This document shows positions 42,254 through 52,115 of a stretch of 64,000 bases of DNA, piece by piece. Each line of letters begins with the position of its first letter. Position 1 is the first letter of the stretch. This DNA comes from Plantactinospora mayteni. Lineage in GTDB: Bacteria > Actinomycetota > Actinomycetes > Mycobacteriales > Micromonosporaceae. Below the pieces are notes generated by a model. That model made no database searches. It was not told the DNA's origin and worked only from the letters and a program-made list of their open reading frames with translations. Made by a program: the position numbers and the translations under genes. Location of the stretch: NCBI RefSeq assembly GCF_016862935.1, contig NZ_BONX01000019.1, forward strand, positions 1 through 64,000, written 5' to 3'.

Positions 42254-43861
42254 TCAGGATCCGTCTTCCGGGGTGGTGTCCCAGGTGAGATCCTCGCCGC
42301 CAATTTCTTGGATAAAGCCCTGCTCCAGGCCGACCAGGGCGGCGGTGCGCTCCCGGATGAAGCCGTCGCGGTGATCGGCGAGCAGTTGAGCCAACGCTGC
42401 CGGCGGGATGCCGTGGCTGACCGTCACCGGCCGCAGCAGTTTCAACGGAAGGTTGCGCAGGGCGTCGCGTACTGAGGCGCCGGGTGGGGTGGGCAGGACG
42501 ATTCGGTTGGCGATGTTGGCGGCGTCCCGTGTCCCGGTGACGATCCGGCGGTAGGCGGCGGGTCCGGAGCGGGCCAGCAGGTCGACCAGTTCGATCGGTT
42601 CACCGTCGAGCCCATAGCGCTGACCGAAGTGGTTCAGCTCCCAGAGCAGGAAGGCGCGTACCCGGCCGTCTTCGGTGTCGAACCGATCCGGCAGTGGCTG
42701 GGCGTACTGGCCCTGGAGGCTCAGCTCCGCCTTGCCGTTGGCGAAGGCCCGCATCTGGTGCAGGGCGCGGCGGAGCTGGAAGGCGTTGCCGCCGACGAAG
42801 ACCGTCGACCACGAGGTGCTCCAGAACCAGCGGACCAGGGCCCGGCCCTGCGCGCCGTCCGGGTCGGGCCGGTGGTGGAAGAAGAGCCCGAGCAGAACGA
42901 GCTGCTGCGGGTACGGCACCAGCCAGGCCACCGGCACCCCCGCCTCGTACCTGAGGAACCGTACCGCCCGGTGCAGGGCGACCTCTGCCTGCGCGACGAC
43001 ACCGTCGAGGGTCTTCCCGACCCGGTCGGCGAGGGCGGTCCAGCGGGCGCCCTGGACGTCGTCCTCGCCGGTGATCGCCACGATGGTCTGGAAGACCGGT
43101 TCCGCGGCGACGTCTCCGAATCCGCTGTCGGCGATGCTCTCCCGGATCGACGCGATGCGGTCGGTGAGAGTTTCGTCGTGCTCGGCCTGGTAGGTCAGCG
43201 CGGAGACCATCTGGTCCGGGCTGATCTGCCGGCCGCTGCTGTTGACCCGGGAGAACGCCTCGACCGCGTGTTCCAGGTCGCCGCCGAAGAGCCGGATCAC
43301 CGGAATCTTGTACGCCTTGATCCGCTGCGCGACCTGCTCGGCCTCGTCGACGAGGGCGTCGGAGTTGCCGGCAGTGGTCGGGTCGCGGGCGAGGCGGCGG
43401 GCGTGGGCCAGGAAGTCCACGGTGCGCAGTACCGCCTGCATGGGGAGCAGGTCGGCGGGCGGGGCGTGCTTGCCCCAGTGCTGGAACAGCAGGTCGCGCT
43501 GGTCCGGGGCGCCGAGGGTCCGATAGATCCACCATTGTCGGTCCCGGCCGGTGCCGGCCGGCTCGGGGCGGTGCACGAGGGTGCCGAAGAGGGTGGAGAG
43601 CCGCTGGTGCCCGTCGAGCAGGTACGCGACCGGACCGTCCGGGGCGGGCGGGACCTCGATGCCGGCGACCCGGTCGAGGGTGGGCAGTGACCGGCTGGTC
43701 TCCCAGACCAGGATGCTGCCGATCGGGTACCCGCGCTCGATGCTGTCGTAGAGGTCGAGCATCTGGTGGGGGTGCCACACGTAGGGGCGCTGGAAGCGGG
43801 GGACCCGGAGCCGGCCGGCGCGGACCTCGTCGAGGAGCTGTTCCAGCAGTAGCACCTCCAC
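42254..43861 (-). CDS. DUF262 (GmrSD/ParB-nuclease-like) protein
   Basis: The 535-residue protein has both DUF262 motifs: VPRFQRPYVW at residues 20-29 and DGHQRLSTL at 83-91. These form the nucleotide-binding ParB-like fold of GmrS-type restriction proteins. The C-terminal half (residues ~300-535) contains NIANRIVLP and VSHGIPP...FIRERTAAL, reminiscent of the DUF1524 partner domain but without a clear HNH set. DUF262 proteins act in type IV restriction, including BREX-associated BrxU. Start GTG 43861 lies six bases from the pglZ-like remnant on the other strand, so its promoter must be inside that remnant. Confidence 0.8.
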   Translation of the reverse strand: MEVLLLEQLLDEVRAGRLRVPRFQRPYVWHPHQMLDLYDSIERGYPIGSILVWETSRSLPTLDRVAGIEVPPAPDGPVAYLLDGHQRLSTLFGTLVHRPEPAGTGRDRQWWIYRTLGAPDQRDLLFQHWGKHAPPADLLPMQAVLRTVDFLAHARRLARDPTTAGNSDALVDEAEQVAQRIKAYKIPVIRLFGGDLEHAVEAFSRVNSSGRQISPDQMVSALTYQAEHDETLTDRIASIRESIADSGFGDVAAEPVFQTIVAITGEDDVQGARWTALADRVGKTLDGVVAQAEVALHRAVRFLRYEAGVPVAWLVPYPQQLVLLGLFFHHRPDPDGAQGRALVRWFWSTSWSTVFVGGNAFQLRRALHQMRAFANGKAELSLQGQYAQPLPDRFDTEDGRVRAFLLWELNHFGQRYGLDGEPIELVDLLARSGPAAYRRIVTGTRDAANIANRIVLPTPPGASVRDALRNLPLKLLRPVTVSHGIPPAALAQLLADHRDGFIRERTAALVGLEQGFIQEIGGEDLTWDTTPEDGS

Positions 43862-43866
43862 CCTGA

Positions 43867-43971
43867 TGTTTCCCTGTGCTGTCCCTGGTCGACGACGGAC
43901 GTACCGTCCGGCTCGACCTGGCGTTGTTGCGGGAGCAGTTCCAACTGCCGGGGCCGGGGAGGCGGTCATGA
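43867..43971 (+). pseudogene. Possible C-terminal remnant of pglZ
   Basis: Directly after a TGA, an in-frame segment of 34 codons reads FPVLSLVDDGRTVRLDLALL and onwards and ends with TGA overlapping the brxD ATG (ATGA). A coupled upstream neighbour is what brxD has in type 2 BREX loci, where pglZ precedes it. The composition looks like real protein (beta strand then amphipathic helix). Assignment to PglZ rests on gene order and needs a search. Confidence 0.5.
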
Positions 43972-45287
43972 GTACCCGGGTGAGCAGCGCACGGCGTCGC
44001 CAGGTGCTGGATGCGCTGCGGCGCGGTGCCGTACCCGAATCCGGCCTGGACCTGCTCGCGGTCGGCCTGGACCGGTTCTCCGCCGCGGTGGCCGAGGAGA
44101 TCGACACGGTCCGTACCGGTGGCGCGGTGTTCAAGGCCATCCGGGGCGAGTACGGCTCCGGCAAGACTTTCTTCGCCCGCTGGCTCGGCGAACAGGCCAA
44201 GCGGGCCAACCTCGCCACCGCCGAGGTGCAGATCTCGGAGAACGAGACTCCGTTGCACCGGTTGGAGACGGTTTACCGCCGTCTCACCGAGCGGCTGACC
44301 ACCGCGACGTTCCCGCCCAGCGCGCTGCGGGCCGTCGTCGACGCCTGGTTCTACGCGCTGGAGGACGACATCCTCGGCGGCGGGACGGTTGACCCGGGTG
44401 ACCAGGCGGCGGTCGACTGGGCCGTCGAGGAACTGCTCGGTCAGCGGCTCGGTGTCGTGGGTCGGACCGCGCCGACGTTCGCCAACGCGCTCCGTGGATA
44501 CCGGGCCGCCGTCGCCGCCGGTGACGCGGCCGGTGCGGACGCCGTGCTTGCCTGGCTGGGCGGGCAGCCGCACGTCTCGGCGGCGGCCCGTCGACACGCC
44601 GGGATCCGTGGCGATCTCGACCATTTCGGCGCGTTGGGCTTCCTGCAAGGGCTGCTCGTGGTGCTCCGCGACTGCGGATATCCGGGCCTGCTGCTGGTCC
44701 TGGACGAGGTGGAAACCCTGCAACGGGTCCGTTCGGACGCTCGGGACAAGGCGCTGAACGCGCTCCGGCAACTCGTGGACGAGGTGCACTCCGGCCGCTT
44801 CCCCGGCCTGTATCTCGTGATCACCGGTACCCCGGCCTTCTACGACGGGCCGCAGGGAGTGGCCCGGCTGGCGCCGCTCGCCGGTCGGCTGGCCACCGAC
44901 TTTCCCGCCGACCCCCGCTTCGACAACCCCCGAGCCGTGCAGTTGCGCCTGCCCGGGTTCACCGTTGACGCGCTCGTCGAACTCGGCGCTCGGGTGCGCG
45001 ACCTCTTCGCCGACGGCAGTTCGGCCCGGGACCGGTTGGTCCGGCTCGCCGACGACGCCTACCTGGCCGACCTCGCCACCGCGCTGGCCGGTCGGCTCGG
45101 CGGCAAGGTCGGGATCGCTCCCCGGCTGTTCCTGAAGAAGCTCGTGGCCGGGGTACTGGATCCGATCGAGTTGCACCCGGACTTCGATCCGCGCCGGGAC
45201 TTCGCACTCACGGTGGCCGACGCGGAGCTGACCGAGGTGGAACGTAACGCTACCCGGGCCGACGAAATCGCCCTGGACCTGCCGTGA
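43968..45287 (+). CDS. brxD: BREX ATPase BrxD (DUF2791-type P-loop protein)
   Basis: The 439-residue cytosolic ATPase has the BrxD N-terminus (RRRQVLDALRRGAVPESGLDLLAVG), Walker A GEYGSGKT at residues 60-67 and Walker B LLLVLDEVETLQR near 245. VITGTPAFYDGPQGV lies near 285 and the winged C-terminal part includes PRLFLKKLVAGVLD. ATG 43968 has a GGGGAGG site. It overlaps brxHI by GTGA, so the two are made together. BrxD and BrxHI are the right-hand pair of type 2 BREX and occur only with it or with related defence systems. Confidence 0.88.
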   Translation: MSTRVSSARRRQVLDALRRGAVPESGLDLLAVGLDRFSAAVAEEIDTVRTGGAVFKAIRGEYGSGKTFFARWLGEQAKRANLATAEVQISENETPLHRLETVYRRLTERLTTATFPPSALRAVVDAWFYALEDDILGGGTVDPGDQAAVDWAVEELLGQRLGVVGRTAPTFANALRGYRAAVAAGDAAGADAVLAWLGGQPHVSAAARRHAGIRGDLDHFGALGFLQGLLVVLRDCGYPGLLLVLDEVETLQRVRSDARDKALNALRQLVDEVHSGRFPGLYLVITGTPAFYDGPQGVARLAPLAGRLATDFPADPRFDNPRAVQLRLPGFTVDALVELGARVRDLFADGSSARDRLVRLADDAYLADLATALAGRLGGKVGIAPRLFLKKLVAGVLDPIELHPDFDPRRDFALTVADAELTEVERNATRADEIALDLP

Positions 45288-47491
45288 CCGCGACTGCCGG
45301 CCATCCGGCGGACGACGGATCCGGCGAGGACGGTCCGGGCGAGGACGGCAGTCCGGCAGCCGAGCGTCTCCATCCGGTGCTGTTGCACCACATCGTCAAC
45401 ACGCTCGGCTGGCGGCAACTTCGCGAGTTGCAGGAGGCCGCGCTGGTTCCGCTGCTCGCTGGTGACGACGCGGTGCTGCTCGCCGCGACCGCCAGCGGCA
45501 AGACCGAAGCAGCCGTCTTCCCGATGCTGTCCAGGATGGCGGACGAGCAGTGGACCGGCCTCTCGGTGCTGTACGTCTGCCCGCTCAAGGCGCTGCTGAA
45601 CAACCTCGAACCGCGGTTGACCACCTACAGTTCGTGGCTCGGTCGCCGCGTCGCGGTGTGGCACGGTGACGTGGCGGCCTCGGCCCGTCAGGCCATCCTG
45701 CGCGACCGGCCGGATCTCCTGTTGACCACGCCGGAGTCGATCGAGGCGATGCTGGTGAGCGTCAACGTCGATCACGCACGGCTCTTCGCGGACCTGCGGG
45801 CGGTCGTCGTCGACGAGGTCCATGCATTCGCCGGCGACGACCGGGGCTGGCATCTGCTCGCCGTACTCGAACGACTCAGTCACGCGATCGGCCGGCCGGT
45901 GCAGCGGATCGGGCTCTCCGCGACCGTCGGCAATCCACCGGAACTGCTCGGTTGGCTACAGGGCGCGGGGTCGGGGCGTAGACCGGGGCGGGTCGTGGCG
46001 CCCCACCTCGACTCGGCGTCCCCTCACTCAGCAGTGACGGCGTCCGCTAAACCTGTCGCCACAGTTCCCACTGGCCAGATCGAGCTGGACTACGTGGGGT
46101 CCCTCCAGAACGCCGCGACCGTGATCGCGGCCCTGCACCGCGGCGAGAAGCGGCTGGTCTTCTGCGAGTCCCGCCAGGAGGTGGAGCAACTCGGGCAGCT
46201 TCTCCGGATGAAGGGCGTCACCACGTTCCTCTCGCACGCTTCCCTCGCGCTGGACGAGCGGCGACGTTCGGAACAGGCATTCTCCGAGGCCCGGGACTGT
46301 GTCATCGTCTCCACCAGCACTCTGGAGCTTGGTGTCGATGTCGGTGACCTCGACCGCGTCATCCAGTTGGGCGCACCGCGATCCGTCGCATCGTTCCTGC
46401 AACGCCTCGGCCGTACCGGTCGGCGAGCTGGCACGACCCGCAACTGCCTCTTCCTGGCGCCCGACCGGCCAAGCCTGCTCCGAGCGGCCGGCCTGCTGCT
46501 GCTCTGGGGGCGGGGTTGGGTGGAGCCGGTCGTCGCGCCGCCCGAACCACGGCACATCGTCGCACAGCAGATCCTGGCGCTGTGTCTCCAGGAGCGCCAG
46601 GTCGGCGGACAGGTGTGGCACGACTGGTGGAACGGGCTCGAGCCCTTCACCAGGACCGCCGACGTGATCATGAGGTACCTCGTCGAACAGGGGTACCTGC
46701 AACGTGACGGAGACATGCTCTTCATCGGCCCTGAGGCCGAGCTGCGATTCGGACACCGTCACTTCATGGCCATGACCGCGGTCTTCACCGCACCACCCGA
46801 ATTCACGGTGCTCGCCGGACGTACCGAGCTTGGCTGGATCGACCCAAGCCTGCTGACCGAGCAGGTACATGGGCCACGTCGGCTTCTCCTCGCCGGCCGT
46901 AGCTGGCAGGTCACCTACATCGACTGGAAGCGCCGCCGGTGCTTCGTCGAGCCTGTCGACAGTGGCGGGAAGGCCCGATGGACCGGCTCGGGAGTGGCCG
47001 GGCTCTCGTTCGAGCTGGGCCGCGCGATGCGCGAGGTGGTGCTCGGTGCGGACCCACCCGTGGCGCTCACCCGACGAGCCACCGATCAGCTTGCGGAGCT
47101 TCGGGAGCTGCACCTGCCGGCCGTGCATCCGGGCGGTACGGTGATCACCCGTCTCGCCTCCGGTGACGTGCACTGGTGGACCTGGGCGGGCTTCCGCACC
47201 AACGCCACCCTGACCAGCACCCTGGCCGGTCTTACCGATCCGGTGCAGGAGCACAACGATCTCTACCTTCGGCTTCGCCGGGATCTCACCCCGGCGCAGT
47301 GGCGTGGTGGAGTCGTCGACGCTGTGGACCGGCTGTGCCTGCCGGAGGTCGATGAGAAGGCACTTACCGGGCTCAAGTTCAACACCGCCCTACCACAGCG
47401 GCTGGCGCTTGCCACCCTTGCCACCCGGCTGGCCGATCTGCCCGCCGCGCTCGACGTGCTGCGTGAGCCCAGCCGATTCGTGATCTCGTGA
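45284..47491 (+). CDS. brxHI: Lhr-like DEAD/DEAH helicase BrxHI
   Basis: The 735-residue superfamily 2 helicase has the Q-like region WRQLRELQEAAL, Walker A ATASGKTEAA near residue 68, motif Ia CPLKALLNN, TTPESIEAML, DEVH in VVVDEVHAFAGDDRG near 176 and SATVGNP near 212. The second RecA domain has LVFCESRQEVEQL, STSTLELGVDVGDLD and QRLGRTGRRAG. The C-terminal part is the Lhr-type extension without extra nuclease motifs. It is coupled to brxD through GTGA. In BREX this helicase is proposed to remodel DNA with BrxD. Confidence 0.88.
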   Translation: MTATAGHPADDGSGEDGPGEDGSPAAERLHPVLLHHIVNTLGWRQLRELQEAALVPLLAGDDAVLLAATASGKTEAAVFPMLSRMADEQWTGLSVLYVCPLKALLNNLEPRLTTYSSWLGRRVAVWHGDVAASARQAILRDRPDLLLTTPESIEAMLVSVNVDHARLFADLRAVVVDEVHAFAGDDRGWHLLAVLERLSHAIGRPVQRIGLSATVGNPPELLGWLQGAGSGRRPGRVVAPHLDSASPHSAVTASAKPVATVPTGQIELDYVGSLQNAATVIAALHRGEKRLVFCESRQEVEQLGQLLRMKGVTTFLSHASLALDERRRSEQAFSEARDCVIVSTSTLELGVDVGDLDRVIQLGAPRSVASFLQRLGRTGRRAGTTRNCLFLAPDRPSLLRAAGLLLLWGRGWVEPVVAPPEPRHIVAQQILALCLQERQVGGQVWHDWWNGLEPFTRTADVIMRYLVEQGYLQRDGDMLFIGPEAELRFGHRHFMAMTAVFTAPPEFTVLAGRTELGWIDPSLLTEQVHGPRRLLLAGRSWQVTYIDWKRRRCFVEPVDSGGKARWTGSGVAGLSFELGRAMREVVLGADPPVALTRRATDQLAELRELHLPAVHPGGTVITRLASGDVHWWTWAGFRTNATLTSTLAGLTDPVQEHNDLYLRLRRDLTPAQWRGGVVDAVDRLCLPEVDEKALTGLKFNTALPQRLALATLATRLADLPAALDVLREPSRFVIS

Positions 47492-47508
47492 CCTGAGCGG
47501 GCCTCAGG
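47492..47508. terminator. Short hairpin at brxHI end
   Basis: CCTGAG-CGGGC-CTCAGG begins one base after the brxHI stop. It lacks a U-run but sits between convergent genes, so it may be a weak terminator. Confidence 0.35.
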
Positions 47509-47586
47509 CGTCCGGCGCGTCGAGCAGCGAGGCGTCCAGGTTGTGGTGTGGTCAGCGCCGGTATGGCCCTCGGGCCGCGCCGGCGG

Positions 47587-48138
47587 TCAACCGGGTGGGT
47601 GGACGACGGTCCGTCCGGCCGCCAGTCCGGCGAGCGCGACAAGAATCTGCCGGGCGTCATGGTCGGACATCAGCGTGGTGACCACGAGTCGGGTGCCCGG
47701 CGGCAGGCCGGGATAGCGGCTGTCGGCTTCGATCCAGATCAGCTTCTCCGGACCCTGTTGTCTGGGATACACGGCGCGGACCGCCTCCCACGGCAGCCAC
47801 TGTGGACGCGACAGGAAGCCGACGTTGCGCACCCAGAGGCCGGTACGGTCGGCGGCCAGCAGCGGACCACGCCCGACGAACCGGTGGTGTCCTACCAGCA
47901 CCGGAACTGTCAGCAGCAGGCCCAGGGCGAGCAGCGGGATCGCGACCAGTGCCACGGTGACCCCGGGGGACGTGCCGAGGTCGCGGGCACCGAGGTAGAG
48001 CACCGAGCCGACGACGCAGCACAGCAGCAGATAGCCGGCGAGGGTGATGCCGCCGAACCAGAGCGCGAACTTCCGGCGGTCGGTTCGGACGACGAACGGC
48101 ACGTCCTCCGGGATGCGTTCGGGTCGGGCCGATGTCAC
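47587..48138 (-). CDS. Two-helix membrane protein with PH-like C-terminus
   Basis: The 183-residue protein has two transmembrane helices (residues ~28-52 and ~62-85) followed by a cytosolic domain. That domain contains LLAADRTGLWVRNVGFLSRPQWLPWEAVRAVYP, typical of the PH-like domain of many actinobacterial membrane proteins. GTG 48138 has an AGGAG site. It diverges from the right-hand ESX genes and converges with brxHI. No specific function is known. Confidence 0.7.
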   Translation of the reverse strand: MTSARPERIPEDVPFVVRTDRRKFALWFGGITLAGYLLLCCVVGSVLYLGARDLGTSPGVTVALVAIPLLALGLLLTVPVLVGHHRFVGRGPLLAADRTGLWVRNVGFLSRPQWLPWEAVRAVYPRQQGPEKLIWIEADSRYPGLPPGTRLVVTTLMSDHDARQILVALAGLAAGRTVVHPPG

Positions 48139-48207
48139 AGCTACTCCTGTCGGGTTCCATCGACATTGACTGTGAGGAATACTCGTACTTGATGGTGAGG
48201 GGGGTCA

Positions 48208-48543
48208 ATGGCAGATAGCGGCTTTGTGACCGACACTGACGCACTCCGATGGTACGGCGTCAGGTGTTCCGCCGTCGCCGACGATCTCGATGATCTCAAT
48301 CGGCGGATCTTTCTCGGAGATGCCGTGCTCGAAGATCGGGTCTGGGGCGGCAAGATGATGTATCTGGTCGCGCTTGGTTGGCATCTGGAGAGACTCAGTC
48401 AGGTCTACGATGCGGCCCGCCAGGCCACAGCAGTCCGGAACAACAAGATCGTTCAGCAGTTGCGGATCACCGACATCAACCTGCACGAGGTCGCGCGATC
48501 TTACGATTGGGCTGACCGCAGCGCCCGCAGGCGGTTCATCTGA
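48208..48543 (+). CDS. ESX-like small helical protein, 111 aa
   Basis: This protein of about ESX size has helices ALRWYGVRCSAVADDLDDLNRRIF and LGWHLERLSQVYDAARQATAV flanking a WGG motif (DRVWGGKMM), close to the WxG hairpin. It has no signal peptide. ATG 48208 has a strong GGTGAGGGGG site. Its stop overlaps the next gene as TGATG, as for ESX gene pairs. Confidence 0.6.
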   Translation: MADSGFVTDTDALRWYGVRCSAVADDLDDLNRRIFLGDAVLEDRVWGGKMMYLVALGWHLERLSQVYDAARQATAVRNNKIVQQLRITDINLHEVARSYDWADRSARRRFI

Positions 48544-49247
48544 TGGCTCTGGTCATTCCCGCCGAGGTCCGTGAACTGTCGTCGATCGCGCGAGCGGTGG
48601 GATGTGACGATCCGCTCCGATATCTCGAAGACTTGTCCTGGGTCGATACTGATCGGCTCAAGGCGGCAGGCGAGAACGTGTGGGGAGCCGGCGGGGAGAA
48701 GGTCGCCGCCCAGGTGATGCTCGAAGAGCATGCGGAGCGTTTGACGGAGATGCTGCTGTCATCCGTGCAGGATCGCTGGACGGGCGAGGCGTACGAGCAG
48801 TTTGTCAACTACATGGCGACGATCGAGCGGGCGATCGACGACGAGGCTGCCGCGCTACAGGTCGTCGGGTCGGCGTTGGTCGATGTTGCCGAGAGTTTCG
48901 AAGTCCGCTGGTACGAGATCGTCGGATACATCCTGGGAGTCATCGGATTGATCCTGGGAATCGTCGGCGCCGTGATCGCCGTGTACACCGGCATCACCGG
49001 AGTCGGAGCGGTGGTCGGCCTGATCGTCGGGATCGTCGGCGTCATAATCGGCGCGGTCGCTCTGATCATCGCGGGTTTCGCGTCGATACTGCCGCGACTG
49101 GAGGCGATGACCGAGGCGATGCAGAACATCGGTCCCCGCATCCATGCCGCGACCGCGGTCGACGAACTTGGCGGCGACGACATCCCGGGCGCCTTCCCGG
49201 GTGACCATACTGCCTGGGAACCCAGGACCGAAGATCCGTATAGCTGA
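48543..49247 (+). CDS. WXG100-like protein with glycine-zipper membrane region
   Basis: The 234-residue protein has a helical N-terminal half with a WxG motif (SVQDRWTGEAYEQFVNYM near residue 79). Two adjoining hydrophobic segments follow (residues ~130-185), built of repeated G-x-x-x-G/V-G-I units (ILGIVGAVIAV; LIVGIVGVIIGAVALIIAG). The acidic tail is polar. Such a glycine-zipper hairpin can form membrane pores or dense helix packing. Together with its coupled 111-aa partner it resembles a type VII substrate pair. Function is unknown. Confidence 0.65.
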   Translation: MALVIPAEVRELSSIARAVGCDDPLRYLEDLSWVDTDRLKAAGENVWGAGGEKVAAQVMLEEHAERLTEMLLSSVQDRWTGEAYEQFVNYMATIERAIDDEAAALQVVGSALVDVAESFEVRWYEIVGYILGVIGLILGIVGAVIAVYTGITGVGAVVGLIVGIVGVIIGAVALIIAGFASILPRLEAMTEAMQNIGPRIHAATAVDELGGDDIPGAFPGDHTAWEPRTEDPYS

Positions 49248-49258
49248 GCGGGGGACGG

Positions 49259-49657
49259 ATGTCTCGAGGCGAGTACGGCCATCGACTCGAAGAGATGCTC
49301 GAACGGTTCCACGACGTGCGAAACCAGCTTGGCGAGATCCAGGCCGAGGTGGCGGCGGCGGACGCCTCGGCGGAGACTGTCGACGGCCTGGTGCGGGTCA
49401 CGGTGGCCGGCGGAAAGATCTCCAGGTTGTGGCTCGACCCGGCCGTCTACCGGAGGTACGACCCGCAAACTCTGGCACGCCTCATCGTGGAAACCATCGA
49501 GCGGGCGCAGGGGGCGTTTAACGACCGGGTGAACGCGCGCTACCGCGAGGTGCTCGGTCCGGGCTTCGACATCAGGGACATCGCCACGACGCCGGGCAGC
49601 GAGGAGGCCGAGGAACGCATCCGGCAGACCTCCCGCCATCTGTTCGGCAGCGGCTGA
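49259..49657 (+). CDS. YbaB/EbfC-family DNA-binding-like protein
   Basis: The 132-residue protein starts with a long helix (HRLEEMLERFHDVRNQLGEIQAEVAAADA) followed by the YbaB beta segment (VDGLVRVTVAGGKISRLWLDP) and a C-terminal helix. The family includes nucleoid-associated EbfC and actinobacterial members linked to ESX genes. It lies 11 bp after the WXG gene in the same direction. It converges with galK. Confidence 0.75.
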   Translation: MSRGEYGHRLEEMLERFHDVRNQLGEIQAEVAAADASAETVDGLVRVTVAGGKISRLWLDPAVYRRYDPQTLARLIVETIERAQGAFNDRVNARYREVLGPGFDIRDIATTPGSEEAEERIRQTSRHLFGSG

Positions 49658-49680
49658 CCGAGCACGACCGGTTCGGGTTG

Positions 49681-50894
<1,214 letters not shown>

Positions 50895-50898
<4 letters not shown>

Positions 50899-51902
50899 GA
50901 CGCCGCTCCGCCGAGGATCTGCTCCTGGTAGAACGTCCAGGCGTCGGCGACGATCTCCGGCAGGGTCGGCTTGGCCGGGATCCAGCCCAGGTCGGTCCGG
51001 GCCCGTTCGGCGGAGGCGACCAGCGCGGCCGGGTCACCGGAGCGGCGCGGGGCCGTCTCGACCGGCACCGGGTGCCCGGTCACCTCGCGGACCGCCTGCA
51101 CCACCTGCCGGTTGGAGAAGCCGCAACCGTTGCCGAGGTTGAAGACCTGGTGCGCGCCGGGCTTCGCCGCTTCCAGGGCGAGCAGGTGGGCCCGGGCCAG
51201 GTCCTCGACGTGGATGTAGTCCCGGACGCAGGTGCCGTCCTCGGTCGGGTAGTCGTCCCCGAAGAGTTGCAGCTTGTCCCGGCGGCCGGCGGCGACCTGG
51301 AGGGCGATCGGGATCAGGTGCGTCTCCGGCTCGTGCCGCTCGCCGAGCGCCACCCCGGGGCGGTCCCCGGCGGGTGCCCGCAGGTAGGCCCCGGCGACGT
51401 TGAAGTAGCGCAGCGAGACCGCCGCCAGCCCGTGCGCGGTGGCCATCGAGGTGAGCGCCAGGTCGACGGCGAGCTTGGTGGCGCCGTACGTGCTGGTCGG
51501 CAGCGGGGTGCTGGTCTCCTTGATCGGCGACTCGGTCGGGTTGCCGTAGACGGCGGCGGTGGAGGAGAAGACGATCCGGGGTACCCCGGCGAGCCGGGCG
51601 GCGTCCAGCAGCGCCAGCGAGCCGACGGTGTTCACCTTCCAGTAGAGCTCCGGCTTGACCATCGACTCGCCGGCCGCGATCAGCGCGGCGAAGTGCAGTA
51701 CGCCGTCGAAACCGGAATCCGGGGTGAGCACCCCGGCGACGTCGGCGATGTCCGCCCGGACGAAGGTGACCTCCGGGGCGAGCGCCTCGGCGTGCCCGGT
51801 ACGCAGGTCGTCCAGGACCACCACGTCGTGTCCGGCGTCGAGCAGCAGCCGGGTGACGACGCTGCCGACGTAACCGGCGCCTCCGGTGACGAGCAGTTTC
51901 AC
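50895..51902 (-). CDS. galE: UDP-glucose 4-epimerase
   Basis: The 335-residue extended short-chain dehydrogenase interconverts UDP-galactose and UDP-glucose. It has the NAD motif VTGGAGYVGS near residue 5, the active Ser region FSSTAAVYGNP near 120 and YGATK near 147. GTG 51902 follows AAAGGG. It is first of a two-gene unit with galK. Confidence 0.93.
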
Positions 51903-52102
51903 GCCTGTGCCCTTTCTGGTTCGATACGACGGCTGGATGGCTCACGACCGCCGTGCTGACGCCGTCGGCGATGCCGTGCGGTCTTCGTGTTCGGTGCCGA
52001 GTCCCAGCATTCCACCATGTTCTGTCAATTCTGCACAGAGTCGAACACGGACCGCTGGGATGACGCGGTCCGGACGTGCCCACATCGGGCACCTCCGGTG
52101 TC

Positions 52103-52108
52103 TACCAT
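52103..52108 (+). promoter_or_regulatory. -10 box for leaderless CBS gene
   Basis: TACCAT ends seven bases before ATG 52116 without a Shine-Dalgarno sequence. Confidence 0.4.
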
Positions 52109-52115
52109 CCTTGGC

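Noticed and set aside
43968-47491. Shango-type or another small defence system built on an ATPase-helicase pair
   Set aside because: No TerB-like or other partner is encoded beside the pair, and a PglW-like gene in the same orientation makes a type 2 BREX origin simpler.
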